The notes under the pieces were generated by a model. It saw nothing but the letters and a program-made list of their open reading frames with translations, ran no database searches and was not told where the DNA came from. Shown one piece after another: positions 52,300 through 64,000 of a stretch of DNA of 64,000 bases. The DNA is taken from contig VWZW01001197.1 of assembly GCA_013397115.1 (NCBI GenBank), positions 773,167 to 837,166 of the forward strand, in the 5' to 3' direction. The stretch's first letter is position 1. The number at the start of each line of letters is the position of its first letter. A program made the position numbers and the translations under genes. Origin of the DNA: Edolisoma coerulescens. Taxonomy: Eukaryota > Chordata > Aves > Passeriformes > Campephagidae.

Positions 52300-52740
52300 A
52301 CCAGGGTCAGTGGAGAAGGAGGGAGAGAAGGTGCTCCAGGTGCCAGAGCAGAGGTTCCCCTGCAGACCATGGTGCAGACCATGGTGAAGCAGCTGTGCCC
52401 CTGCAGCCCATGGAGGTCCACAGGGATTCAGAGATCCACTTGCAACCCCCAGAGAAGGTGGATTCCTGAAGGAGACTGTGGCTGCATGGAAAGCCCACGC
52501 TGGAGCAGGGCCCTGGCAGAACCTGTGGCCCCATGGAGAGAGGAGCCCATGTGGAGCAGGTTTGCTGGCAGGACTTGTGACCCTGCAGGAGAACAACACT
52601 GTAGCAGCCTGATCCTGAAGGACTGTACCCCATGGAAGGGACCCACTCTGAAGCAGTTTGTGAAGAACTGCAGCTGATGGGAAGGGCTCACATTGGAGAA
52701 GTTTGTGGAGGACTGTTTCCCAAGGGAGGAATTCCATGCT
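52300..52740 (+). repeat. Degenerate tandem array within the LTR
   Basis: Words of the form (A/T)GGAGCAG or GAAGCAG, TTTGTG, GA(A/G)GACTG and CC(C/A)ATGG recur every several tens of bases. Such variable arrays in the U3 region are typical of this avian LTR family. Confidence 0.6.
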
Positions 52741-52966
52741 AGGGCAGGAGCAGAGTGTGAGGAGTTGTTTCTCTGATGAGGAAGGACTGTGAGCGACAAC
52801 CTGTGATGAACTGACTGCAACCTCCGTTCCCTGTCCCCTTGCACTGCCAAGGGAAGGAGGGAGAGAAAACTGGAGGTGAAGTTATGCCCAGGAAGAAGGG
52901 AGGTGTGGGGGGAAGGTTTATAAGATACAGTTTTATTTCTCATTATCCTACTCTTATTTGATTGGT

Positions 52967-52972
52967 AATAAA
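52967..52972 (+). promoter_or_regulatory. LTR polyadenylation signal (AATAAA)
   Basis: AATAAA in TTGGTAATAAATTCAG, about 180 bp before the LTR 3' end. Confidence 0.6.
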
Positions 52973-53152
52973 TTCAGTTAACTTCCCTAAGTCTGTTTTG
53001 CCCGTGAGAGTAACTGGTGAGTGATCTTTCTCTGCCCTTATCTCAGTCCATCAGCCTTTCATTATATTTTCTCTCCCCTGTCCTGCCGAGAGGCAGAGTG
53101 ATAGAGCAGCTTTGATGGTCACCTGTCACTGAGCCTGGGTCAGCCCATGACA

Positions 53153-53501
53153 ACAGCGCAATGACTGAGTCATTGGGGATGCAAATTCCTTCGGGTCCCC
53201 ATACTGCCTGATCTGGAGCATTGACCCCATTGTTTTGGAGTCTTACATGAGGTGCCAACACATGGGCTTAGGAAGACAGCCACTTCCTTTTCTTATTTGC
53301 CTTTACAGTGTAGTGCAACACCTCCAACAGGGACACTAGAGGAGACCTGCTCCAGAGGGGAGCCCACCCTGGCAAATCTGTGACTCCCTTGTGGATGTGT
53401 GAGATGATTGTGCTTACATTCTTGCTTTACAGCAGGCAGAATGATGATGAGAAAAAAGAGGAGAGCCCCATTCACCCACCAATTTGGTAAAACCGAGTAT
53501 A
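53153..53501. other. Short unassigned spacer
   Basis: No recognisable gene. It does not start with an obvious tRNA primer-binding site, which argues against retained internal retroviral sequence on this side. Confidence 0.5.
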
Positions 53502-54008
53502 TAGAATCATGGAATTATAGAATGGCTTGGGTTGGAAGGGACCTTAAAGGTTATCTTGTTCCAATCCTCTCCACCATGTGCAGGGACACCTTCCGCTAGA
53601 CCAGGTTGCTCAAAGCCTTGAACACTTCCACAGATGGAGCATCCACATCTTCTCTGAGCAATCTCTTCCAGTGCCTCACCATCCTCACAGTAAACAATTG
53701 CTTTCTAATATGTAATCTAAACCTACCCCCTTTCAGTTTAAAACATTGCCCCTTGTCCTACCTCTACATGCCCTTGTCAAAAGCCCCTCTCCAGCCTTCT
53801 TGCAGGCTCCACTTTAGGTACTGGAAGGTGCTCTAAGGTCTCTCTGGAGCCTCCTGTTCTCCAGGCTGAACAACCTCAGCTCTCTCAGCCTGTCCTCATA
53901 GGAGAGGTGCTCCAGCCCTCTGAGCATCTTTGCGATCCTCCTCTGGACTTGCTCCAGCATGTCCATGTCCCTCTCATGTTGTGAGCCCCAGTGCTCAGTG
54001 CAGTACAT
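53502..54008 (-). mobile_element. CR1 LINE, 5'-truncated
   Basis: The plus strand begins with three degenerate copies of the CR1 terminal octamer (ATAGAATC, ATGGAATT, ATAGAATGG), then GCTTGGGTTGGAAGGGACC. On the minus strand, 54,008-53,814 encodes HWGSQHERDMDMLEQVQRR, LRGLEHLSYEDRLRELRLFS and related CR1 RT C-terminal residues. Further 3' the frame is interrupted. The element is 5'-truncated at about 54,008, with the polymerase core missing. It is close to the avian CR1 consensus and so younger than the fragments at 21 and 29 kb. Confidence 0.93.
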
Positions 54009-54339
54009 GTTACTCAGCTAGACCCAAACATCTTGAGTCCAGTGAGGAGGCAGGTCTGGGAATGAGCCCTAGTTTAGGCTTTGCATGAGAGATCAGTGTG
54101 GGCTTGCTGATCTCCAGATTACTAAAGTGTTGGGCACACGGCTGGTCAGTAAAGTTAAATTGCCTTCTCACACTGGCAGGTGTGTTGGTGATACCTTAGT
54201 GTCTAAGAAAGTGGGGATTTAGTTGCTTTTGAGGACCTCTGTTTTTCCTGCTATTGAAGTCAAGCACTTCAAGTGGCTGAGCAATGCTTGAGTCCCTTTG
54301 CAGATGAGTTCTAAATTGTTAGAGAAAGTGTAATTTATC

Positions 54340-54410
54340 TTTATATATATATATTTATATGTATGTGTGGGTATATACATGTATATATATACATATATAT
54401 ATATTATATT
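54340..54410. repeat. AT-rich TA/TATG microsatellite
   Basis: Alternating TA with TATG and TACA interruptions over about 70 bp. Segments such as TATATACATGTATATATA are self-complementary and could extrude cruciforms. Confidence 0.85.
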
Positions 54411-57400
54411 CCATGTAAAGCTTCCTTGTTCCCTGGTCTAGAGGCAGTATGACCCTACCTCGAGGAAAGGTCACAGCCATAGGAGGTATATGAGACCAAA
54501 AATTCACTTTTAAGTTTTGTATCCATTATATGGGGTTGTTCATTAGTCTGAATGTCACATGGCCAAAACAGTCTTATCCTGTCTCAAAAAACAAAGATCC
54601 CCTCAAGGTCATTTAAGAATCTCTGACGGTCTCATATGAAATTGTGGAAAAGGATTTTTAGCAAAATTTTTAAGAAAGCATATTTAATACTTTGCATTTT
54701 TAAGTATTTATTGAAAAAACTTCAGATTTGCTATACCTTTAATACTAATGTCATACTTAAAATAAATCACAATGTGTACTTCCTGTGATCTTTTCAGAAC
54801 GCAATAAAACAGATTGTTTTTAATGGCTGTTCCAGCAATGAAAAATATCTGTGTTAGGTGGAAACAACAAATTGATGCTTTTTCAATTCCTTTTAATGGC
54901 ATGAGGATCTTTGCAACATGCTGTGAAAAATATTCTCTTAATGATAGGCCTGTGGCACAACTTAAGGAGTCATCAAGAAATAAATGCTCTGCTGTCTGGC
55001 TGGCAGCTTGGTGTCCCTTAATTGAAGTATTATAAGATTCTGTGCAGAGTAAAGCCTCCAGGGTTTTGTAGCTAAATGGCACGGACACCTCTGATGAGAC
55101 ATGCAGATGAAGATGTGTCAATACAATCTTCACCAATTTGCTGTAATAGCAGAGACTGATTAATTTTATAACCACGGGTGCTTCTATTAGCTAACCTAAG
55201 GAATGATTTAGACTTTATTAAGCGACTTATTTCTATCTTTTTCGAGAGACTTCTGCAGCATAGTTTAACTGCTAGACAGCAACACTTTTTCTAATAAGGA
55301 TTCTAAATTTATTATTTAAAGATGGATCATGGGCATAACTCAGTTATGTGCAACTTAGTGGGGGCAAATCTTTGTGACTTGGCAAATCAACTGTACTTCG
55401 GTTGGTGTTTCTCAAAAAATAAAGTGGCTTGATATCCTATGCAACTGAAATGGCAGCTCCTGTATACATTTTTAATGTACAAAAAAGGAAATTGAAGCAA
55501 CTAAATCAAAAGTATGTGGCTCTGTATTTTTATCCTTTTTTGCTAGACTATAAAACTATTTTAATATTTTATTATAATTGCTTATGGACATCTAGCATGA
55601 TTTGGTTACCCATAATCAACCAACACTTTATATTTTAGGACTTTCTTCAATAAAATATGAATTACCACATGGACAATGCATTTCATGATTGCTTTGCATA
55701 GTGCTGGCTGTGCAGTCATGCTGCACTTTCTCTCAGGAATAAGGAACCCAAAATGACTCCTGTACACTCTGGACACAGCAGATAGTTAGAAAAATGTCAT
55801 ATCCATTTTTTGGATAGCCAAACGCCCGAAGTGGTGGCTGTCATCAGTTTCCTTACCCATTCAGCAGGAAAACTGATGGCCATGTTTTTTCCATCACAGA
55901 TGCCATCATGCCTCCTACTGAGCATGGTACCCTACTGCTGCCTTCTGACACAGCACTATGTTCTTATTGCTGAGGGAGAATGTTTGTCCAGTGAGTGGAG
56001 ACAAGCCTCTTTATTTACTCTAACTTACCAAAAATGCTGGAGCATACTGACCTTGTCTTTTTTTCTGTTGGCTTTGTGCTGTTTTACAACTAGTCAGCCT
56101 CATACAAAGTATTAAAGAATTTGCTGTCCACAAAAGTCAAGTTCACACATCTCAAATTATGGCCATCAGCATTGATACAGAGTAACCCACTTCCAGACCA
56201 CGGTCCAAAGTTTCACTCATACACTAGTGGCAGACAAAGCAGTTACTCGTTGCTCATTGTGGTCCCAGGATCTGGACACAATTTAATTCAATGTTGCACT
56301 CCTTTGTTCACAATCTGATTCTGGGATGGACACTTACTGCATGAGCTCATCTCTTCCAAGGTAGGAGAGCTGCACATACAATCTGAGGTTCATATTTTCC
56401 CCCTACCAGCAGAAACATGACTGTGGGAGGGTGTTTCTTTGGATCAGGGATTTTTCCTCCCTTCCCCTGTCCCCTACTGGTTTTGTGTTTTGATTTTTCT
56501 TTCTTTTTTTTTTGGTGAATGTGTGATTCATCATTTTTATATATTCATTTCTCAATTGTGGCTGAATTCATAACCGTATTTCAACATTTATTTGTTTGAA
56601 ATTTCTTCTTATTACTTGCTTCATAGTTTCTTTTCTTTGACTAACTGTTGAAATTTTGAAACAGTAATAAAAAATTCCTCAGTGGCGAACAATAAATTTT
56701 ACTTGTTTTTCTGCATATGTGCAACTCACTTTAATAGCAAGATTCTCCAGAATCACAGTATTTCAGTACTTCATTCTTACAGACAACTGAAAGTTCAGTC
56801 TTCAAAATTACAGGAATCCCTACTTTTTGACTTACCTGAAATCTTCTGAAAGTCAAATTATTTCTAACTTTGCCTCTTGTAGGTTCTGTATACATTTTCC
56901 TCATGTATCTGGTGCAAGCTACATGCCAGCAGTTGTCTGATCTAGCATGGCAGATCCAAGTGCTTGTCACTGCAGACATGTTCAAAGAAATCATTCTCCG
57001 AAGGCTTGTGGGAGCCAAAGGCAACTTTCTTGTGAGGAACAGAGAAAGCATCCCTTTGGAATTGAGGCAAGCATTGGTGATCACCTTTTATCATACTTGC
57101 TTTGCTTTTTCTCTCTTCCCTACATCTGTAGGCTTCATTTCTTTCCCCCTCCAAACTGGGTTCACTATCACTCCTGCAATTTTGGAGTTGCTGATCAGAA
57201 GTGGAGCAGCATGTGAAATAGGGCTGCTTTATGTCAAGCAGGTACATACCAGCTCTGTCTAGTCTGCTTCCCTCAGTACTTGAGGCTTGTTCCTCCTGCA
57301 AAGATGAATTAATAGAGCCACTGATTCAGGTTGCATTTGTGTTAAAATGCATAAGAACCTGCTCTGATGCTTACATTTCTCACTGAATGCTGCTGTGGCA

Positions 57401-60286
57401 GCTCCATGATATCTTACCTACCAATTAGTTTTCCTTCGACATCTTCCAGGTAGTGAGATTGAGGCTGCTGAGAAGTATTGTGGCATTTACTGAAGATCCA
57501 TTCCCTCATTCTTGAATTGGTAGCAGAGAGACACCTGTCAAGTGAGATATGACTGACACATGTCTTTCAAAAATATATTTACGTATGTGTGTCTCTGTGT
57601 GTTTGCATTTACACATTAATTACCAGAAATATTCTTTAAAATAATTATGTATGGTTTGATCACTTTACAAGTTAAAACACTGGCATTTACTTCACCTTAT
57701 AATTGAAGCAGTGCCTCTAGCACCCTGTCCCCTCTATCCTCCTGGAGAGACAGAAAGGAGAGCTAAGCTCAGATGGGTTCATTGTCACCATATTACCCCA
57801 TCCAGTGAAGTTCCCTAACCCTTGAATTGGTGCTGCACCTAACAGTGATTGAATCACTAAACACTATTGATTTTGGCTTTCTAGAGAAGCCATTCATACA
57901 GCCTAGAGTGTATAAAAGAGCTTCTATTCTCCCTGAAAATGATTTAGTATAAATAACTAAAATAAATGTCAGTGGGAGATCTGTGAACTTATTAAGCACA
58001 GGTAGACCTCTTGATGTGTTGCACATAGACTGAATGTGTATATGTATAGATTTAAATAACGATACATGTATTTTCAGTCCAAGTTTGGCACAGGACCAGA
58101 ATGGACCTCAGAATGAGTACAAATACCCCAGACAAATTACATAATATGCATCTGCATAGGGAAACGCAGAGCCGAGGCATGCCGTGTCTATTAATCCTAC
58201 CCCAGAGGCTACTAAAGGCTGGAGAATACATACTCGTAAATATGGACTGTGGCCCCTGGTCACTGAGGTGGTCCCTGGAGACTCGTTTGTACCCACTTTG
58301 GCAGGGTGGTTTTGTGTCTTTGGGGGTGATCAGAGCTGGAGAGGAAATTCTGCCTTATGGCTAGAAAGCACTGTCTTGTTTTTGTGCTGCATGACACGCT
58401 GCTTTCTTTGGCCATTTAATTTGGTTGCGGGTTCCTCACAATCCAGGCAGGGTTCCAGTGCACCCAGGAGGTTTGTTACCTCTCTGCCCTGTTTTGCTGA
58501 AGCATGAGTGTGTTGGTGGATGCCAGAAAGTTGGGACCCTGTGCCTTCCCCAGATTCCATCCCTGCACACCATGGAGTATCTGAGCATCTCCTTGTCTTT
58601 AAATGAATGCCGTGTTTAGGCTTTTTGGAGGTGAAGCACAGAAAATACAATACCGTGCCAGATACAGGCATTTCAAGTTAACTCTGATTCGTCGTCTGCT
58701 GCAGGCAGTAAAAATCTCTCCATCATGTCTGAGAGACTCTGGATCAGGCAGATACTGAGGCACTAACAAAGTTTTAAATTCTACATATGTGTGCACACAC
58801 ATAGTGTTCATAAAGTATATACATCTATGCATTGCTTTAAATTTTCATACTAATGTAGCATAATCATAATTTATAGAGTGGATCCATTGCTCTGTTGGAT
58901 TTTGAAAAATAAAAACAAAATAAATCTTCCCTAAAAATGGACAAGATTTTTTATGTTACATGTTCTTATGGCTTGACAACCATTGAAAGAGCTATTTAGT
59001 ATGTTACATGGTTTAATAAAAATAGCTTGTCTGGCAACGTCTGAAAGCTTTTGCAGCTGCAGGGGTACTTCTTGGAAATAAATTTGTGTTTACACAGGTG
59101 CAGCCATATTTAACAAAATTTTTATATGCAATGCAAACAGCTGCCTGTCTGTTTTCTTTGGCAGAGCTCTTTCCAACTGAAACAATTCATATCAAACATA
59201 TCTCTCTGTGATACCTATATAAACAATAGACAAAATTCCTGTGAAAGGAAAAGGTTTTCAAAAATGCACTTTTTAGATAAACTGGAAAGCAGAAGCACCT
59301 TGATTAGAAAAGCTTGTCCCTTCATGAAGTATTTTGCATTTGAGAAGGGCTCAGGAGTCCACCAGGGAAGTATTAAGCACTCTGTAGGGAAACTCAGAGT
59401 TTTATCAAGTTAAAGTCAAGCTGAAGGATTCTGTGTTCAGTAAAAGACGCTTGGCAAATTGGATATTTTCCTTAAAAAAAGCACTGCCAGTAGTGATGTA
59501 CATTATATTATTCAACTTCTCTAATATTTTTATATAGAATGAAGTATTTCCCAAAATATTTAGTCATAACTCAATTTTCATTTTCGACTATACTTAAAAT
59601 ATTTTGTTATATTTTTTTCCATTGTATGAAATTCTTGTTCATTCAGAAAACTGTAATCTACAGGAGTCTTAGTAACCCTGCACTTTTCACTTCTTTGTAA
59701 ATAATCATGCTTTTGAAAGGCTGCCCTATTGCCAGCTTGCTTTCTTTTGATCAAAATTCTGTAGATTAAAAGTCTGTGGATTTTTAATTGTGTTCTAGAG
59801 TTTGGGTTTCAAAGACACTTTCGTCAGCCTTCCCTGTTCCCAACCAAAACAGTGAGTAGGAAAGAAAGATTTCTTCACTTAATTTATCTTGATGTTCACA
59901 ATTTCTTCCACTATTTGTTTGTGTAAAATTTTTTTCTGTTTAATTCACAGCAAAAAATGTTAATATATGCTGCTATTGATTCAAATTGTATTCAAATATT
60001 ATTGAACACATACACAAAATATAGTACTAACGTTAAACATCAGTTTAATTATTTCAGCATTGATGAGGAATAATTTTCTGTTCACAGAAAGAGCAACTCT
60101 CCAACAACATTATATTCTCCAGAATTTTTTTGTTGTTGTTCTTTTGTAACCATGCAGTATAGCAGGTGAACCCATGCATGTGGTATACTCGATCAGTCCT
60201 TTCACTTTATCAGAGAGTGAAGTGGAGAAGCTAACAATGCTCCTGGCAGCCTCACTACAACAGAAACCTTGTGTCTAGATAAAGAT

Positions 60287-60332
60287 TTGAGTGAATTATA
60301 CATTTGTGTGACTCCACTGACTTCAACAGAGG
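60287..60332. repeat. Possible ancient amniote repeat fragment
   Basis: TTGAGTGAATTATACATTTG, then TGTGACTCCACTGACTTCAA, then CAGAGG follows the ACTCCA(C/T)TGACTTCAATGG signature of the dispersed sauropsid repeat. Confidence 0.4.
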
Positions 60333-62159
60333 ATCCAGGGGGCTTTGTGCTGTACTTGCATTTGTGTGGAGCTGACACAGCTTCTGAGTGCTCAGAATGA
60401 CAAATCTTTGTTAGCACTGCTGCAGCTTTGCAGAAAGCCCTTCATGAAATGCAGTTTAGCCTCCCAGCACCATGGGGGCTTGTGGCACTCTCTCCCAGGC
60501 AGTGTGCTGGAAGCATGTTTTTAGTGAGGTCACTTGTTTGTTCTTTCCCTGTGAATTTTCCTCTCAGTATAAATACAGTCCAACAAATGACCTTTTCTTA
60601 AGCCTATTCTGCACATAATATGTTCACATATCTCCACAAGATGTATTTACATATACCTGCTATGTCCCTATACCCCTGTATAGAATGAGGCCATGCTTCG
60701 AAACTGGCTGGAATTATGGCCACAGAAGAAGATTCTGTGATTGTACATTTTCTACACTTTCTGAATTATACCGGCCTTCTGTTTGAACTTCAATCTGATG
60801 AGCTGAGAACCCAGAAGACATATTAAAGAAATTTGTGCTCTGTGTGTAAAGGCTGCTTTATTTTTATATGACTACATTATCTGTGAGAACCGGCTAGAAG
60901 ATGAAAATTATTTTTGGGTATTTAGCTTCTCTTTCCCATCTAAACAGTATTTAAATCATTAAATACAGTGTGATTATTTGTTTCTAGTTTTAAGAAACAT
61001 GCTTCTATCATCAGTCTTGCCTGCACATTGGTAATTGTGTAAGCTTTGTGGTTTTTTGAGCAATAGATTTACTAAGTAAATGAGGACTCAACATATCCCT
61101 TAAACTCTTAAATTTTCAGACTGAAAGATTTCACTCCAGTGTTTTTAGCTGAGCTGGACTCTTGGCTAAATTAGGAGCACCACTCACTGACAGCCAAGGA
61201 GTTGGAAAATCCATTGTGCAAGTTCGTGATAACAATCTTTTTCCTAATAAATGAACAATTAGATAGAAAAGGGTACTACATTCAACTGAAATAAAAAACA
61301 ATAATAAAAGAGAGATGGAGCAAATTTCACCTTGATGGAGAAATTTTTTTTCCACATTAACTTGGTGTCATGTGCTCAAGAGCAATGATTTCACCAGAAA
61401 CTGAGCCGAGCCTGGGGCAGTTAGCCAGAAGTGTTGAAAATTGCAGTCCTTTGCTTCAGTAAGTACAAACCAGTGGTTCTTACTGCTGCTGAAAATTCTT
61501 TTAAGCAAGTTGCCTGACTGACTGCTGGACCCTAACACCTTTATAAACAATCCATTGCTGTCTCTCTGTAAAACCCTAGCTTGCTTTCCACCAAAATTCC
61601 CTCTCCAAGTGCATGACCACCACCTCTCGGTTCAACCTCAGCTTAAAAAAGTATTTACGGGAACAAGCAATGGTATTAAGTAAATGAAGAATGGTATTAA
61701 GTCTATGAAAAATTCTCCTGTTAAGAAACTCCTAGATAAAAAAGTTCTTTACAGAAGTAATTATTATTATTTGTTTCAGTCATTTCTTGATTTAAGTTAC
61801 TTTAGATATACCTTCACTCATAAGATTTGTGTTATTTCCTATATGGTCTGTTATTTTTCTATGCTGTCTCTATGTGGTATAGCCCAGGTTTGTAGGGACC
61901 CTGAAAGATGAAGTGAAATGCTACAGAAGCCAAATCCTTAGCCTTGGATCTGACTGTAAGCAAGCACAAAGAAGCTGAAGATGTACTTTAAAGAGATAGC
62001 CACACTCTTAAAGTTTTAGTCATACCAGGTCCCTGAGAAAATAATTTATTTTACATAGATAATCTAATGAAGACTTGCTACTGGGATCCTCCCCTTGAAA
62101 GGAATTCTAGGGCAACAACCCTGAAAATAAAGAATAAAACCTGTAATCAGTAGTGCTAA

Positions 62160-62473
62160 CTGTAAGTTTAGCAAGGCTGGGATAATGTGGAGATACAGTA
62201 AATCAGGCACTAATATTAAAAAGATAATAATAAAAGCTATCTGAAACCAATCAGATAACTATGTTAAAGATGAATATGAGCTCAACTATGAGGCTTAACT
62301 GCATTCTTTGGTATAAATTGTATCTTGAGTTACGTCTCCAGAGCAAAGACCTGTACTGCCCTGCAGTGGGCGATGGATGAGGGAGCCTTATTCATTCCTT
62401 TATCATTAGCTAATAAATCACTCCTCTTCCCTTTCATGCTTTCATCTTACTTCCTCTCCTTGAAGATCCAACA
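62160..62473 (+). mobile_element. Possible third retroviral LTR (ends not defined)
   Basis: A compact set of signals in LTR order: CCAAT in AAACCAATCAG (62,248), TATAAATTG (62,312), a GC-richer leader with CTGCCCTGCAGTGGGCGATG (62,358), AATAAA (62,413), then a pyrimidine-rich U5-like segment ending near CCAACA (62,473). The TATA to AATAAA distance is about 100 bp. It resembles avian ERVK-like LTRs from memory. I could not find matching TG/CA ends or a target duplication. Confidence 0.42.
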
Positions 62474-64000
62474 TTAATTTAGGTCGTGCTGCTGTGTGAC
62501 TGCCCCAAGAAAGTCCATCTATATCTATGCTTTAGCACCCGGGTTGGACATCCTGGAGGAGCAGCCTGGACAGGACTCCTGGAACACATGCTTCCTTTGC
62601 AGGTAGACAGTTCACCCTGCTCTGTACTGATGAGGAAGGAATGACTAATATTGTCATTCCTCTACAAATACGAACAAGTGTCCTTGCCCCACGTGCATAC
62701 ACATGAAGTTTCTGGGAATTAATCCTCCCAAGATAATGTGGGGGAGCAGTGGGGCAAATATGCTACTGTATCATTCAGATTAATCAAATATGCAGTAAAA
62801 TTCTCTTGCTTGTGATAATGCTAGTTGAAATAAATTATCGTACACATACTAGGAAATAAAAGTGGCCAAGGACTATTTGCTGACTTTCAAAGTGGCACAT
62901 CTCATATCCATATAATGAAATATAATTCACTTTGATTTCTGTTTCCCAAAAATAAAACAGAAACAGTTTTGTCCAACGTAATCCATCTGGGGGCAATCCT
63001 GGTTCCTTTCAGTCTCCCTCAGCACTCCTGCACACTATTTGCTGGCTGACATGTGCCAAAAATGGATGGGAGAATGTGCTAACAGTAAATACTACAGACA
63101 GCCCTGGCCATAATTATGCCATGGCTCTGTTTTGCCATGGTGACCCTGCCCAGCTTCCTGGCACTGTGCTCCATCAGTTCAAACTTATTTTGAAGACAGC
63201 ACAATATTTTAATTTTGCTAGAGCTAAGGACTTATATAAATCCCAGATTTATATCAAAATCCAAGATTTGTATCAATCCCTGCTTTAAATCAAAAGTGCT
63301 TAGGTCTCAGTACTCTCCAAAGGACTTTGGTGATTTCCAGAAGAATGTTATATCTTATCACAAAGACAATTAAGAAGTAATAATAATTTTATTTTTTTAA
63401 TAAATTAGTTTTTAAAAGAGTGCTGACCAGGAAGATACTGGGGTTTTTTGCTTCATTCTTGGCTGCCTCTCAAAAGAGTGAGAAGCAAAAAAATCTAACA
63501 CCTTTTTTTTAATCCTCTCTGTATTTTTTAAGGTGAGAATAAAGATTACTATTCAGCACATGGCAACATCTCAAGTTCATGTTGGTTTTAAAAAAAGATC
63601 TGTATCCTAGGACTTTAATCTGAAGTCCTGCAAAGCAAAAGCCCGTCAATAGCAAGGACAAAGTCTGTTTGCTAAACAATATAATCTCATTGGTCAAGTG
63701 CTTCTTGGTTGTTCAAAGCTCTTGAGAAATCTGACATCTTTCATTCCTGAAGGTGTTCAAAGCTGTTCTCCCGAGCACAGAATTTATTTGGCTTCGTAAT
63801 CAGCAGGTGTTTTAGCAAAAACAGACTTTTTAAGGAGCATTTGACCGTGTTTTGTCCTTATTCTGGATAGAGTCTCACAGTTTGAAGACAGGCACAGCCC
63901 TCTCAGCATTCCAGTCAATCAACTTTAGAGCACAAGCTGGTGACTGCAGTTACAAACCTCTGTTGCCATCGTCTTTTATTATGTAACCCAAGTTACATTA
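62474..64000. other. Gene-free stretch to the right edge
   Basis: No recognised gene, repeat or RNA. Ordinary AT-rich DNA with short A and T runs. Confidence 0.5.

Larger units (their letters stand above)
52051..53152 (+). mobile_element. Avian endogenous retrovirus LTR (solo or isolated)
   Basis: About 1.1 kb matches, from memory, a very common avian ERV LTR. Shared landmarks in order are AGAAGCTGCCAGAAGCTTCT (about 52,110), a GTAGCACCTCTGGGATGATG block (about 52,199), GCAGACACCAGGGTCAGTGG (about 52,296), GGAGAAGTTTGTGGAGGACTG (about 52,693) and AAGAAGGGAGGTGTGGGGGG (about 52,893). The 3' part holds TTGGTAATAAATTCAGTTAA with AATAAA at 52,967, then GTTTTGCCCGTGAGAGTAAC, TATATTTTCTCTCCCCTGTC and a final GTCAGCCCATGACA. 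The 5' end (TGGTTC at 52,051) is uncertain and I could not confirm a target duplication. The middle (about 52,300-52,740) is a degenerate tandem array. No internal viral genes follow. Confidence 0.82.
54009..62159. other. Gene-free stretch
   Basis: About 8 kb with no recognised gene. A segment at 56,870-57,262 is open for about 130 codons on plus and over 115 on minus, with consensus-like splice sites at both ends (see findings). It otherwise contains AT-rich sequence and simple repeats. Confidence 0.5.

Noticed and set aside
52138..52943. Overlapping minus-strand frames of 199 and 171 codons
   Set aside because: They are antisense to the tandem array of the LTR and reflect its repeat composition, not a gene.
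1..64000. tRNA, rRNA, CRISPR arrays, operons or a multi-gene novel system
   Set aside because: None seen on either strand. The content is vertebrate intron and intergenic DNA with transposable elements.

Overview
This window looks like nuclear DNA from a bird. It is AT-rich and almost entirely non-coding. It carries several 5'-truncated CR1 LINEs with the avian/sauropsid CR1 3' tail, avian-type endogenous retrovirus LTRs, and one sharply bounded CpG island interrupted by a short run of Ns. Nothing is bacterial: there are no operons, ribosome binding sites, CRISPR arrays or tRNA/rRNA genes. Most open frames are chance frames or lie inside repeats. Species cannot be fixed from the sequence.

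One real protein-coding exon is recognisable. On the minus strand at 12,707-12,787 lies the first coding exon of TRIQK, the small ER membrane protein with a triple QxxK/R motif. It has a clean acceptor, a strong Kozak ATG, 20 codons plus one base, and a consensus donor. I could not find the remaining coding exon(s) between 1 and 12,706, so they are probably beyond the left edge. The CpG island at about 30.34-31.33 kb is the natural candidate for the TRIQK promoter. It holds YY1-, E2F-, CCAAT- and ETS-like sites and two possible minus-strand first-exon donors. On that reading, 1 to about 31.2 kb is TRIQK intron plus one exon, and 31.6-64 kb is upstream intergenic DNA.

Layout: 1-12.7 kb is intron with a plus-strand CR1 (9.9-10.3 kb) that has grown a TA/TG microsatellite. 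12.7 kb is the TRIQK exon. 12.8-30.3 kb is intron with two old CR1 tails (21.05 and 28.9 kb) and a well-delimited solo LTR at 29.1-29.7 kb flanked by AAAGG duplications, about 1 kb from the CpG island. 30.3-31.3 kb is the CpG island. 31.6-64 kb has no recognised gene. It holds two further CR1s (47.5-48.3 and 53.5-54.0 kb, both minus), a second avian LTR (about 52.05-53.15 kb), a possible third LTR (about 62.2-62.5 kb), ancient amniote inverted-repeat fragments and simple repeats.

I see no multi-gene or novel molecular system. The most useful observations are the TRIQK exon and its split motif, the unresolved core of the CpG-island promoter, the solo LTR beside that promoter, and a perfect-arm hairpin at 50.75 kb.
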